From UBA1479 sp048263775 (GTDB taxonomy: Bacteria > Pseudomonadota > Alphaproteobacteria > Rhodospirillales > Casp-alpha2), in NCBI GenBank assembly GCA_048263775.1, contig JBLXDU010000003.1, positions 1 through 64,000 of the forward strand: a stretch of DNA of 64,000 nucleotides. The letters run 5' to 3'. How positions within the stretch are numbered: the stretch's first letter is position 1; every line of letters begins with the position of its first letter. The notes beneath the pieces were generated by a model. That model was not told the origin of the DNA. It made no database searches and was given only the letters and a program-made list of their open reading frames with translations. Position numbers and translations under genes: made by a program. Below, one piece after another: positions 51,501 through 60,715 of the stretch.

Positions 51501-52449
51501 GGTGGTGTCCTTCGATGTAACGCAGCGTCAGCGTCTTGGAACGCACGACGAGCGAATGAGTGGTTGCCATGCCGCGACCGGGGAACTGCACACCCGACAG
51601 CATGGGCCCCGTGGTCACGCCGGTGGCGGCGAAGGTGACGTTGCCGGCGGCCATGTCGGTCAACCCGTACTTGTGCTGGGGATCCGTAACTCCGGCCTTG
51701 CGCAGGCGCGCCGTCTCATCGTCATTGCGGACGATCAGGCGGCTCTGCATCTGCCCGCCCAGGCCACGCAAGGCGGCGGCGGCCAGCACGCCCTGGGTTG
51801 CCCGGCCGCTGCCCAGGAAGATATCGACGCCCGAGCCCGGCAAAGCCGTAGCGACCACACCGGACACGTCGCCGTCCAGGATCAGTCGGATGCGCGCCCC
51901 CGCTTCCCGCACCTTGGTGACGATCTGCGCATGGCGCGGCCGGTCGAGCATGCAGACCACAAGGTCCGACACCTTGACCTTCTTGGCCTTGGCGAGTGCC
52001 GCCAGGTTTTCCGCCGGATCGGCATCCAGATCGACGACATCCTTGGGCAGGCCCGGGCCAACGGCGATCTTTTCCATGTAGATGTTGGGAACCGACAGAA
52101 ACCCGCCGTCCTGGGCCAGAGCGATGACCGACAACGCATTGTAACCGCCGCGCGCGATGATCGACTTGCCCTCAAGCGCCAGCACGGCGACGTCCGCCTT
52201 GGGAGCGCCACCGGTGCCGAGCTTCTGGCCAGTGTACAGATCCTCGACCTCACCTTCCTCGCCCTCGCCCATGCGCACGGTGCCGTCCACCATGAGGGTG
52301 TCCAGGCTGTCCATCATCGCCTTCACGGCGGCCTCGTCGGCGGCGCGTTCGTCGCCGCCGCCCAGATGAGCCATGGCAGCCACGGCGGCGGCCTCGGTCA
52401 CACGAACGGCCTCAAGGGCCAGGTTGCGGTCGGTCACGGCATCGGTCAC
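51472..52449 (-). CDS. glpX: Fructose-1,6-bisphosphatase, class II
   Basis: A 325-residue GlpX-type phosphatase. 'RNLALEAVRVTEAAAVAAMAHLGGGDERAADEAAVKAMMDSLDTLMVDGTVRMGEGEEGE' covers the conserved N-terminal half with metal-binding acidic residues. 'GTGGAPKADVAVLALEGKSIIARGGYNALSVIAL', 'IRLILDGDVSGVVATALPGSGVDIFLGSGRATQGVLAAAAL' and 'SLVVRSKTLTLRYIEGHH' follow. In alphaproteobacteria the gene usually sits between hom and recJ, as here. Some GlpX proteins also act on sedoheptulose 1,7-bisphosphate, which would suit the tkt-fba-rpe operon in this window. Confidence 0.95.
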   Translation of the reverse strand: MTDAVTDRNLALEAVRVTEAAAVAAMAHLGGGDERAADEAAVKAMMDSLDTLMVDGTVRMGEGEEGEVEDLYTGQKLGTGGAPKADVAVLALEGKSIIARGGYNALSVIALAQDGGFLSVPNIYMEKIAVGPGLPKDVVDLDADPAENLAALAKAKKVKVSDLVVCMLDRPRHAQIVTKVREAGARIRLILDGDVSGVVATALPGSGVDIFLGSGRATQGVLAAAALRGLGGQMQSRLIVRNDDETARLRKAGVTDPQHKYGLTDMAAGNVTFAATGVTTGPMLSGVQFPGRGMATTHSLVVRSKTLTLRYIEGHHHVSKLSRRS

Positions 52450-52479
52450 GGACGGATCCTCGTCATTCTTTTATTCGGA

Positions 52480-53772
52480 CTACAGGTCTTCGATGCGAAT
52501 GATACGCGGCGCCATAACCACGGCGTCAAGGGCGGCGATGGCTGCGACTGCGTCGATCATGTCCGATTCCAGGGTGTCGTGCGTGGTCATCACCACCGGC
52601 ACGGGCTCTCCGGGATCGCGGGCGCGCTGAATAATCGATTCCATGGATACGTTATGCGCCCCCAATGCCTGGGCAATGCCGGCGAACACGCCCGGCTTGT
52701 CCACGACCTCGAACCGAAGGTAATAGCAGCCCCGGTGTGCCGCCATGGGCACCGGGCGGGGGCTGGCCAGATCCGCCGCCGGACGGGCAAAACACGGCAC
52801 CATGTTGCCGCGCGCGATGTCGATAATGTCGGCGACCACGGCGGAAGCCGTCGGCCCCGCACCGGCCCCGCGGCCCTGCATCAGCACACGGTCGACGAAA
52901 TCGCCTTCGGCGACGACGGCGTTGAACACCCCGTCGACATGATTGATCGGCGCGTCCAGCGGCACCATGCAAAGATGCACCCGCTGCTCGACCCCCTCCG
53001 CCGTTTCCGTGGCGATCCCCAGAAGCTTGATGCCAAAGCCCAGTTCCTTGGCAAAGGACAGATCGACGGGCGAGACATGGCGGATACCCTCGACATGGAC
53101 CGATTTGAAGTCGACCTGGGTACCGAACGCCAGGGCCGCCAGAATCGCCAGTTTGTGAGCGGCGTCGACGCCATCAATGTCGAAGCTGGGATCGGCCTCG
53201 GCGTAGCCTTCCGCCTGGGCCTCGGCCAGCACGTCCTCGAATTCGCGCCCGGTGTCGCGTAGTTCGCTGAGGATGTAATTGCAGGTCCCGTTGAGGATGC
53301 CGTAGACCCGGGAAATCGCATTGGCCGCCAGCCCTTCGCGCAGCCCTTTCAGGATCGGAATGCCGCCCGCCACGGCTGCCTCGAAGGCCAGCGCCACGCC
53401 CGATCTCTCGGCGGCGGCGGCAAGCGCCTGACCGTGATGGGCGATTAGCGCCTTGTTGGCGGTGACGACATGCTTGCCGTTGGCCAGCGCCGCCGCGCAC
53501 AGGTCCTTGGCGACACCGTCAGACCCACCGATCAGTTCAACCACCACGTCCACGGCGGGATCGGCGGCCAGCGCCATCGGGTCGTCGGTCCAGGAAACCC
53601 CGGACAGATCGACGCCGCGGTCCTTGTTGGGATCACGGGCGGAAACGGCGGTGATGTCGATGACTCGGCCGGCCCGGCGGGCAATCTCGTCCCGATGGGT
53701 GGCCAGGACCCGGACCGTGCCCGCGCCGACAGTGCCAAGCCCGGCAATGCCTAAGCGCAACGGTGCCGTCAT
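52480..53772 (-). CDS. hom: Homoserine dehydrogenase
   Basis: A 430-residue NAD(P)-dependent enzyme making homoserine for methionine and threonine. N-terminal Rossmann motif 'RLGIAGLGTVGAGTVRVL' at residues 5-22, 'ALANGKHVVTANKALIAHHG' near 110, catalytic segment 'GILNGTCNYILSELRDTGREFEDVLAEAQAEGYAEADPSFDIDG' near 165-210, and a C-terminal ACT domain from about residue 350 ('YYLRFEVVDKPGVFAGIAQALG') for feedback control. It overlaps alaC by 4 bases (ATGA), so translation is coupled. Confidence 0.97.
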   Translation of the reverse strand: MTAPLRLGIAGLGTVGAGTVRVLATHRDEIARRAGRVIDITAVSARDPNKDRGVDLSGVSWTDDPMALAADPAVDVVVELIGGSDGVAKDLCAAALANGKHVVTANKALIAHHGQALAAAAERSGVALAFEAAVAGGIPILKGLREGLAANAISRVYGILNGTCNYILSELRDTGREFEDVLAEAQAEGYAEADPSFDIDGVDAAHKLAILAALAFGTQVDFKSVHVEGIRHVSPVDLSFAKELGFGIKLLGIATETAEGVEQRVHLCMVPLDAPINHVDGVFNAVVAEGDFVDRVLMQGRGAGAGPTASAVVADIIDIARGNMVPCFARPAADLASPRPVPMAAHRGCYYLRFEVVDKPGVFAGIAQALGAHNVSMESIIQRARDPGEPVPVVMTTHDTLESDMIDAVAAIAALDAVVMAPRIIRIEDL

Positions 53773-54998
53773 CCGCCGAGGGCCCGCCTGCCGGAGTCCA
53801 GATTATCCAGATTACCGGCGCGATAGCGTTGCATGAAGGACTTGATGGCGCGCAAAGCCTGCCGCGTCCGGTGGACGTTTTCCACCACCGCGATACGCAC
53901 GAAGCCGTCACCGTGCTCGCCGAAGCCAACACCGGGCGCCACCGCGACCTGGGCTTCGGACAACAGAAGCTTGGAAAATTCGAGCGATCCCAGATGAGCC
54001 ATGTCCTCGGGGATCGGTGCCCAGGCGAACATCGTCGCCGGCGGTGCCGGCACGTCCCAGCCGGCGGACGCCAGGCCGGAAATCAGCACGTCGCGGCGTT
54101 CCTTGTAAACCGCGCGCATCTCATCGACGCAGTCCTGCGGCCCGTTCAGCGCGGCGGCGGCGGCCACCTGGATCGGCGTGAAGGCGCCATAATCCAGATA
54201 GGATTTGACCCGCGCCAGGGCGGAGATTAGCTCCCGATTGCCGGCCGCGAAACCGATGCGCCAGCCGGGCATGGAGTAGGTTTTGCTCATCGAGGTGAAT
54301 TCGACGGCAATGTCCCAAGCCTTCTGCACCTGCAGGATCGACGGCGGCGGATTGTTATCGAAATAGACTTCCGAATAGGCCAGATCCGACAGAATGTAGA
54401 TTTTGTGGAAACGGCAGAAATCCACGACCTGCTCGTAAAACGCCAGATCACAGAGTTCCGCCGTCGGATTGTTCGGGTAGTTGAGAACGATCGCCGTCGG
54501 CTTGGGCACGCTGTGCTGTACCGCGCGTTCCAGGGCTTCGAAGAAGGTCTGATCCGGTTTCACCGGGATGTTGCGTACGGCGGCGCCGGCGATGATGAAG
54601 CCGAACTGATGGATCGGATAGCTCGGGTTCGGCACCAGGATCACGTCGCCGGGGCTGGTGATGGCAGCCGACAAGTTGGCGAGGCCTTCCTTGGACCCCA
54701 GGGTTACGATGGCTTCGTGTTCCGGGTCCACGGTGACGTTGAAGCGGCGTTCATAATAGGCCGACAAGGCCTTGCGCAGACCGGGAATGCCGCGCGAATT
54801 GGAATAACGGTGGGTCTTCGGATCCTGGGCCGCCTCAACCATCTTGTCGACGATATGCTGCGGCGTCGGCAGGTCCGGGTTGCCCATGCCGAAATCAATG
54901 ATGTCCTCACCATTGGCGCGGGCACGCGCCTTCATGGCGTTCACTTCCGCGAACACATAGGGCGGGAGACGGCGAATACGGTGGAATTCCTGTTTCAT
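53769..54998 (-). CDS. alaC: Alanine (glutamate-pyruvate) aminotransferase AlaC
   Basis: A 409-residue PLP aminotransferase. 'EFHRIRRLPPYVFAEVNAMKARARANGEDIIDFGMGNPDLPTPQHIVDKM' is the characteristic start; 'GSKEGLANL', 'LNYPNNPTAELCDLAFY' and the PLP-lysine segment 'EFTSMSKTYSMPGWRIGFAAGN' follow. It converts pyruvate and glutamate to alanine and 2-oxoglutarate. ATG at 54998 is preferred because homology starts there; ATG at 55043 is also in frame. It is first in the alaC-hom-glpX-recJ operon. Confidence 0.92.
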   Translation of the reverse strand: MKQEFHRIRRLPPYVFAEVNAMKARARANGEDIIDFGMGNPDLPTPQHIVDKMVEAAQDPKTHRYSNSRGIPGLRKALSAYYERRFNVTVDPEHEAIVTLGSKEGLANLSAAITSPGDVILVPNPSYPIHQFGFIIAGAAVRNIPVKPDQTFFEALERAVQHSVPKPTAIVLNYPNNPTAELCDLAFYEQVVDFCRFHKIYILSDLAYSEVYFDNNPPPSILQVQKAWDIAVEFTSMSKTYSMPGWRIGFAAGNRELISALARVKSYLDYGAFTPIQVAAAAALNGPQDCVDEMRAVYKERRDVLISGLASAGWDVPAPPATMFAWAPIPEDMAHLGSLEFSKLLLSEAQVAVAPGVGFGEHGDGFVRIAVVENVHRTRQALRAIKSFMQRYRAGNLDNLDSGRRALGG

Positions 54999-55115
54999 CG
55001 TGGCTTCATCATGTGCCAGAGCGGGGACGGATACAACAGCCATGCCGGGCGCGAACGCGCGCTCTGCGGCGCGTTCCGGCCCCGGACCGGCGGCAATCCT
55101 TTAGCGGCAAAAGCC

Positions 55116-56312
55116 TCAGCGCGTCAAAAAGATTTCCGCGCGACGGTTTCCGGCCTCGCCGTTTGGCATGATTTCCTGGTACAGCGGCTGCGTATCGGAC
55201 AACGCCGCCGTCGCGACCGTGCGACGATTCGCGCCGCGCCGGATCAGTTCCTTGGCCACCATCTTGGCCCGCTCTGCGGACATCTTGTAGTTCACCAGAC
55301 GGTGCTTTTCCGGGCTCAGGTTACGCGTCCGCGAGGACGAATGGCCGACCACATGCAGGGTGCCCCCCCGCTCCTTCTGCAAGGCAACGACCTGGGCAAG
55401 GATCTGACGGTCGCGCACCGACAACCGGGAAGAGCCGTTGGGGAACACGATGGTCGCGACCCGGGTCGCCCCCGGCGGCAACGGCTGCGACTGGGGAGTT
55501 CCCGCCACGGCAGCCCCTTCCATGACAGTGGCCGGAAGCTCGGTCATCCCCGGTTCGATGACGCCGTCACCGGAAATCACCATCGTTTCGCCGACGCCCA
55601 CACCGGACGGCATGCCGGTCGGGCGCACGAACTTGGGTTCTTCCCCGGCAGCGGCGAGAATTTCAGCCAACCGTTTCTGCATGCGGTTTTGGAACCCGGA
55701 GAATTCGGCTTCCTGTTCAGCCTGGGTCGGGATCGTGAATTGCGGCACGCCCGGCACCGTGGTCGCCAACTGCTCCTCGCCGGCGGGCGGGGTCAGGGTT
55801 TCCTTGGGCTGGGTCAGCTTGGGTCCCTCGGCCATGGCCTTGGGCGTTTCGGATGCCGCCGGCTTTTCAGCCATCGGCGTCGGGGCTGGCGGCGCCGCGG
55901 GGGCGGCTGCCGGGCGCACCGGATCGGCGGCGGCGCTTTGGTCCTGGCGGGAAATCGCGGGGGCGTAACGCGGGCGGTCCGGATCAGCGGCAAGGCCCAA
56001 ATTACGGCTTTCCTGCTGCTTGGTCACATCGGACACCTTGGGGTATTCCTTGGACGACTGTTCCTGGCCGGCGGCTTCCGCGACCTGCTGCTCGCGCTGA
56101 CGGCGCGCCTCTTCCTCGGGGTCACCCGCGGATTTGTCGCCGGAGAACAGGTCGACCGTGCTTTTGTACCATTCGGCCGGATTGACGGCGTCGGGCACCG
56201 ACGAACAGCCGGTCAATAGAACCGCCATGACGGCAGCCATCGGCACAGACCGCAACAGGCCTCGGTACAGGCTCGCCTGAAACTGAATAACGTCCTCCTT
56301 GATCACGCCCAT
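55116..56312 (-). CDS. OmpA family lipoprotein
   Basis: A protein of about 398 residues with a lipoprotein signal ending in 'MAVLLTGCSS' (lipobox cysteine near residue 36), a long Pro/Ala/Glu-rich low-complexity linker (about 60-230), and a C-terminal OmpA-like peptidoglycan-binding domain ('ATIVFPNGSSRLSVRDRQILAQVVAL', 'LHVVGHSSSRTRNLSPEKHRLVNYKMSAERAKMVAKELI', 'NRRAEIFL'). It likely ties the outer membrane to the cell wall. The start is uncertain: ATG at 56312 gives an unusual acidic leader, and a TTG close to the signal peptide is possible. Confidence 0.8.
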   Translation of the reverse strand: MGVIKEDVIQFQASLYRGLLRSVPMAAVMAVLLTGCSSVPDAVNPAEWYKSTVDLFSGDKSAGDPEEEARRQREQQVAEAAGQEQSSKEYPKVSDVTKQQESRNLGLAADPDRPRYAPAISRQDQSAAADPVRPAAAPAAPPAPTPMAEKPAASETPKAMAEGPKLTQPKETLTPPAGEEQLATTVPGVPQFTIPTQAEQEAEFSGFQNRMQKRLAEILAAAGEEPKFVRPTGMPSGVGVGETMVISGDGVIEPGMTELPATVMEGAAVAGTPQSQPLPPGATRVATIVFPNGSSRLSVRDRQILAQVVALQKERGGTLHVVGHSSSRTRNLSPEKHRLVNYKMSAERAKMVAKELIRRGANRRTVATAALSDTQPLYQEIMPNGEAGNRRAEIFLTR

Positions 56313-56575
56313 GTGCCGCAATACTCCCTTCCCTAAATTCAGCCCCCGAACACTGATGATACGTACTTTCGAGGGGCTCCCCACCTTGAATTTCCTAATA
56401 TGCCGGTTTACAACCCCGCCAACCGGCGGAGACGGCAGATACCGCCTGAACCCAGGATTCTCGCCGCCGATGATGTCGTTTGCACAACAACGATTTCACG
56501 CCACCCCGGCTGCTTCGCAATCCGGTATCATATTTTGCCTCAATCGCCTAGTCGGAGCAAAGGACGCAGCGCCCA

Positions 56576-58387
56576 ATGAGTAAGAAGCCCAGCGGCCCGA
56601 CACCAGCAGAGAATACACCCGAGTCCGCAAACCCCTACGTTGAGATCGCAGAACGCAGCCAGCGCCTCGTCAACGACTGGCTGACCCGGCATGGCAATGA
56701 AATCCAGGCGCCGGACGTCGACCCCCTGAACGTCGGCGAGGCGTTCATCGAAATGACCCGCCATATGATGACCAATCCCCAGAAAATGATGGAATCGGGG
56801 TTGTCGCTTTGGCAGGGCTATATGGAGTTGTGGCAATCGACGGCCCTGCGCTTGATGGGCGCGGAGGCCGAACCCGTGGCCGAACCCGCGCGCGACGACC
56901 GGCGATTCCGCGACGAGGCCTGGTCGGAAAACCAGGTCTTCGACTTCATCAAGCAATCCTACTTGCTGACCGCGAAATGGCTGGAATCGACGGTTGATGA
57001 TGTTGAAGGTCTCGACAGCAAGACGCAGCATAAGGTCAATTTCTATACCCGCCAGTTCGTAAACGCTCTGTCACCGACGAATTTCCTGATGACCAATCCG
57101 GAAGCCCTGCGCGCGACGGTCGAAAGCAAGGGCGAAAACCTCGTCAACGGACTTAACAATCTTTTGGAAGACCTGGAACGCGGCGACGGCAAGCTGGCGA
57201 TCCGCATGACCGACATGGAAGCGTTCGAGATCGGCAAGAACGTCGCCACCGCCAAGGGCAAGGTCGTCTACCGCAACGACCTGATCGAACTGATCCAGTT
57301 CGATCCCCTGACCGAAAAGGTTTCGCAGACGCCTCTGTTGATCGTGCCGCCATGGATCAACAAGTTCTACATCCTCGATCTACGGCCGGAAAACTCGTTC
57401 ATCCGCTGGGCGTCGGAACAGGGCCACACCGTCTTCGTGATCTCCTGGGTCAACCCGGACGCCAAACTGGCCCGGAAAACCTACGAAGACTACATGCTCG
57501 AAGGCCCCTTGGCCGCCATGGACGCCATCGAACAGGCAACCGGCGAGCGCGCCATCAACATCATCGGCTACTGCCTGGGCGGCACCCTGACGGCGGCGAC
57601 ATTGGCCTGGATGGCGGCGCAGAAGGGGCCACAGTGGAAGGACCGCATCAAATCCGCGACCTTCTTCACCACCATGGTCGATTTCGCCGAAGCCGGGGAC
57701 CTTTCCGTGTTCGTCGACGAGACGCAGCTGGCCAACATGGAAGCCAAGATGAATGAGCGCGGTTATCTCGAAGGCTCGGAAATGGCGACGACCTTCAACA
57801 TGCTGCGGGCCAACGACCTGATCTGGTCCTTCGTGGTCAACAACTACCTGCTGGGCAAGGATCCCTTCCCCTTCGATCTGTTGTTCTGGAATTCGGATTC
57901 AACCCGCATGCCGGCAGCCATGCACGCGTTCTACCTGCGCAACATGTACCTGGAGAACAAGCTGGCCACGCCGGGCGGCATCTCCCTGGCAGGCACGCCC
58001 ATCGACCTGACCCGGGTCGACGTACCGACCTACATGATCTCAACCCGCGAAGACCATATCGCCCCCTGGAAGGCAACCTACGCGGGGACGCAGATCTACA
58101 AAGGCCCCGTTCGCTTCGTGCTGTCGGCTTCTGGCCATATCGCGGGCGTCATCAACCCGCCGGCGGCGAACAAGTACTGCTATTGGACCAATGCCCAGAC
58201 GCCGAAAGACCCGGACGCCTGGTTGGAAAAAGCCACGCAGCACGAAGGGTCCTGGTGGCCCGATTGGGACGCCTGGGTCAAGAAACAGTCGGGCAAAAAA
58301 ATGGTCCCGGCCCGCATCCCCGGCGACGGCAAGCTGCCGGCCCTGGACGACGCCCCTGGCACCTACGTCAAGATTCGCGTGTCCTGA
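56576..58387 (+). CDS. phaC: Class I poly(3-hydroxyalkanoate) synthase
   Basis: A 603-residue PHA polymerase. The N-terminal PhaC_N region has 'WLTRHG...MTRHMMTNPQKMMESGLSLWQGYMELW'. The alpha/beta catalytic domain shows 'PLLIVPPWINKFYILDL', the lipase-like box 'IIGYCLGGTLTAATLAWMA' with the nucleophile Cys near residue 328, the catalytic Asp in 'ISTREDHIAPW' and His in 'LSASGHIAGVINPP'. It polymerises hydroxyacyl-CoA into storage granules. No phaA, phaB or phasin gene is adjacent. The last 25 bases overlap the convergent MocR gene. Confidence 0.96.
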   Translation: MSKKPSGPTPAENTPESANPYVEIAERSQRLVNDWLTRHGNEIQAPDVDPLNVGEAFIEMTRHMMTNPQKMMESGLSLWQGYMELWQSTALRLMGAEAEPVAEPARDDRRFRDEAWSENQVFDFIKQSYLLTAKWLESTVDDVEGLDSKTQHKVNFYTRQFVNALSPTNFLMTNPEALRATVESKGENLVNGLNNLLEDLERGDGKLAIRMTDMEAFEIGKNVATAKGKVVYRNDLIELIQFDPLTEKVSQTPLLIVPPWINKFYILDLRPENSFIRWASEQGHTVFVISWVNPDAKLARKTYEDYMLEGPLAAMDAIEQATGERAINIIGYCLGGTLTAATLAWMAAQKGPQWKDRIKSATFFTTMVDFAEAGDLSVFVDETQLANMEAKMNERGYLEGSEMATTFNMLRANDLIWSFVVNNYLLGKDPFPFDLLFWNSDSTRMPAAMHAFYLRNMYLENKLATPGGISLAGTPIDLTRVDVPTYMISTREDHIAPWKATYAGTQIYKGPVRFVLSASGHIAGVINPPAANKYCYWTNAQTPKDPDAWLEKATQHEGSWWPDWDAWVKKQSGKKMVPARIPGDGKLPALDDAPGTYVKIRVS

Positions 58388-59904
58388 CCGCCCGCAAGCG
58401 CCCGGCCCACGGCCTGTTCCAACAGGGCCGCCGCATTTTTCAGGGCATCGGCGGGATAGGCCGTATATCCCAGGACCAGCCCATGGCGGCGTTCGGGCCC
58501 GGCGTAGTAGCCGGACAAGGCACGTGCGGTAATGTCGACGGCCGCCGCCTCGCGGGTGATTGCACCGTCCGCCAGGTTTCCACCCGGCCCGCCGGGTGCC
58601 AGGGTAACAGTCAATTGCATCCCCGCATCATCATCGGGCACATCGAACAGACCTTCGAACCGTGTGATCAGTTCGTCCCGCAAGACAGCCTGCCGTTCAC
58701 CGTAAATCTGCCGCATGCGCCGGACATGGGCGCCGAAGCGCCCTGACTCCATGAAATCGGCCAGGATCGGCTGCATGGCCAAGGCGGGAAAGTCGTCGAC
58801 CGCACCGCGCAGGCGGACGAAAGCGTCAATCAGCGGCTCCGGCACCACCAGATAGCCTAAACGCAGGGCCGGAAACATGACCTTGGAAAAGGTACCGACA
58901 TAGATCACCCGGTCGCCGCCATCCAATCCCTGAAGTGCGGCCAGCGGCCGCCCCCGGTAGCGGTATTCGCTGTCGTAGTCATCTTCCAGCACCCAGAACC
59001 CGGCATCCCGCGCCCAAGACAGCAGGTCCAGGCGGCGCGCCAGGGACATGGTCGAGCCCAGGGGGAACTGATGCGACGGCGTCACCGCCAACAGGCGCGG
59101 ATACGGGGCCAACTTGCGCGCATGGGCCACATCCAACCCCTCGCCGTCCACCGGCGCCTGCACGACCCTGGCCCCGACCGAGGAAAAGGCCGAGATCAAG
59201 CCCCGATAGCCGGGGTTTTCCATGACCACCGGAGCCCCCGGTTCCAACAGCACGCGCGCGCACAGATCGATGCCCTGCTGCGCACCCGAAGTGATGATGA
59301 CCTGATCGGCGATGCATTTGGCCCCGCGCACGGCAACCAGATAGTCGGCGATGGCCCGACGCAGGGGCCCATGCCCGCGGCCGTCCCGGTCTTCCAGCAA
59401 GGCCAGGGGCGGACGCCGCCAGAAGCGGCCCACGGCGCGCCCCCATTCATCAAAGGGAAAGGCGGCGACATCCGGAAGGCCCGGAAGGAAGGGACGGTGC
59501 GTCCCCGGCCCGGGCGAATGACGTGATATCAGATCAAGCACCCGCGCCGGCAAGGGCGGCGGCGCCGCGGCATCGGCGGGCAACGGCCCCGCGGCGCGCA
59601 AGTCGCCGGACAAATCTGGCAGATCCACGGAAACCCTCGTCCCCGCCCCCGGCCGGGCTTCGGTGAAGCCCTCGGCCAATAGTTGGTCATAGGCGGCAAG
59701 CACCGTGTTACGGGAGATTTCCAGTTCGCGGGCGAGGATGCGGCTGGCCGGAAGGCGCGCGCCCGAGCGCAGAACTCCGGCCAGGATCAGGCCCTTGATT
59801 CCTTTGTAGAGCTGCTCGTTCAAGGGCAGCGTACCGGACCTGTCCAGGTCCAGATCGATCAGCTGGGAATCCCGGCCCAGTTTCATGCGGCCCGGAGAGG
59901 TCAT
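58363..59904 (-). CDS. MocR family (GntR-aminotransferase fusion) transcriptional regulator
   Basis: A 513-residue regulator: an N-terminal winged helix (about residues 15-90, 'LNEQLYKGIKGLILAGVLRSGARLPASRILARELEISRNTVLAAYDQLLAEGF') fused to a fold-type I aminotransferase-like domain (about 150-500, 'VLEDDYDSEYRYRGRPLAALQGLDGG', PLP-lysine in 'YVGTFSKVMFPALRLGY'). PdxR, TauR and GabR are of this kind and sense PLP or its adducts. It is divergent from a pyridoxamine-oxidase-like gene and a TSUP transporter, with direct repeats between. It probably activates them. Confidence 0.92.
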   Translation of the reverse strand: MTSPGRMKLGRDSQLIDLDLDRSGTLPLNEQLYKGIKGLILAGVLRSGARLPASRILARELEISRNTVLAAYDQLLAEGFTEARPGAGTRVSVDLPDLSGDLRAAGPLPADAAAPPPLPARVLDLISRHSPGPGTHRPFLPGLPDVAAFPFDEWGRAVGRFWRRPPLALLEDRDGRGHGPLRRAIADYLVAVRGAKCIADQVIITSGAQQGIDLCARVLLEPGAPVVMENPGYRGLISAFSSVGARVVQAPVDGEGLDVAHARKLAPYPRLLAVTPSHQFPLGSTMSLARRLDLLSWARDAGFWVLEDDYDSEYRYRGRPLAALQGLDGGDRVIYVGTFSKVMFPALRLGYLVVPEPLIDAFVRLRGAVDDFPALAMQPILADFMESGRFGAHVRRMRQIYGERQAVLRDELITRFEGLFDVPDDDAGMQLTVTLAPGGPGGNLADGAITREAAAVDITARALSGYYAGPERRHGLVLGYTAYPADALKNAAALLEQAVGRALAGGQDTRILT

Positions 59905-59908
59905 TTAA

Positions 59909-59938
59909 ATGGCTCCGTAAGAATAACATTTATGGCTC
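59909..59938. promoter_or_regulatory. Direct repeats ATGGCTC, probable MocR regulator sites
   Basis: ATGGCTC occurs at 59909-59915 and 59932-59938, 23 bases apart (about two helical turns), each followed by TAAGAA at a slightly different distance. Direct repeats at helical spacing between divergent genes are typical of MocR-type operators. Confidence 0.6.
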
Positions 59939-60022
59939 TTTCTTAAGAACCAACTTGCACGGTACAGGGAGATCATCATTGCCGGCAAGGCAGTATTCGA
60001 TCATGTGAAAAGGAACCGGACC

Positions 60023-60700
60023 ATGCCCACTTTCCCCGACCTGCGGGTCACCGAGCGCTCAAAGGTCAAACGGGTGCCCAAGCGCGCCGCCTACGACCGC
60101 ACCACGGTGGACGCGATCTTGGACGCGGGCCTGATGTGCCATGTCGGATATGTGATTGATGGCGCCCCTTACGTGACGGCGACCTGCTATTGGCGGCACG
60201 GCGACCGGGTGTACTGGCACGGGTCGGCGGCCAGCCGCATGCTGCGCACGGTGACCAGCGGCGTGCCGGTCTGCTTCACCGTGTCGCACCTGGACGGCTT
60301 GGTCATGGCACGGTCGGGCTTCCACCATTCCGTCAATTACCGGGGCGTGACCCTATTCGGCGAGGCGGTGATGATCGAAGACCCGGCGGAGAAGTTGGCA
60401 ACCTTGAAGGATTTCACGGACCGCCTGACTCCCGGCCGTTGGGAGGAACTGCGCGAGACCACGGATCAGGAACTGAAAGGCACCACCATCTGCGCGCTGA
60501 CCATCGACGAAGGCTCGGCCAAGGTGCGGACGGGCGGGCCTCTTGATGACGAACCTGATTACGATCTCAACGTTTGGGCCGGGGTCGTGCCGATCACCAC
60601 CGTGGTGGGTGAGCCCGTGGCCGATGATCGCCTGAAACCGGGTATTCCTGAGCCCGACTACCTGCGCCGCATTTCCATCGGCGCGCCGCCCCGGGGATAG
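60023..60700 (+). CDS. Pyridoxamine 5'-phosphate oxidase-like (FMN-binding split-barrel) protein
   Basis: A 225-residue split-barrel protein: 'VPKRAAYDRTTVDAILDAGLMCHVGYVIDGAPYVTATCYWRHGDRVYWHGSAASRMLRTV' is the usual N-terminal half of the putative flavin-nucleotide-binding (Pyridox_ox_2) group, followed by 'VCFTVSHLDGLVMARSGFHHSVNYRGVTLFGEAVMI'. It probably binds FMN or F420-like cofactors; the reaction is unknown. I took the ATG at 60023, with AAGGA 8 bases upstream. Divergence from the MocR regulator links it to vitamin B6 or amine metabolism. Confidence 0.85.
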   Translation: MPTFPDLRVTERSKVKRVPKRAAYDRTTVDAILDAGLMCHVGYVIDGAPYVTATCYWRHGDRVYWHGSAASRMLRTVTSGVPVCFTVSHLDGLVMARSGFHHSVNYRGVTLFGEAVMIEDPAEKLATLKDFTDRLTPGRWEELRETTDQELKGTTICALTIDEGSAKVRTGGPLDDEPDYDLNVWAGVVPITTVVGEPVADDRLKPGIPEPDYLRRISIGAPPRG

Positions 60701-60715
60701 CGCTATCATGCGCGC

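Noticed and set aside
51469..53262. 597-codon plus-strand frame opposite glpX and hom
   Set aside because: Composition is of the antisense-shadow type and it crosses two well-supported genes.
54405..56219. 604-codon plus-strand frame opposite alaC and the OmpA lipoprotein
   Set aside because: No domain and low-complexity Arg/Gly/His composition; both opposite genes are well supported.
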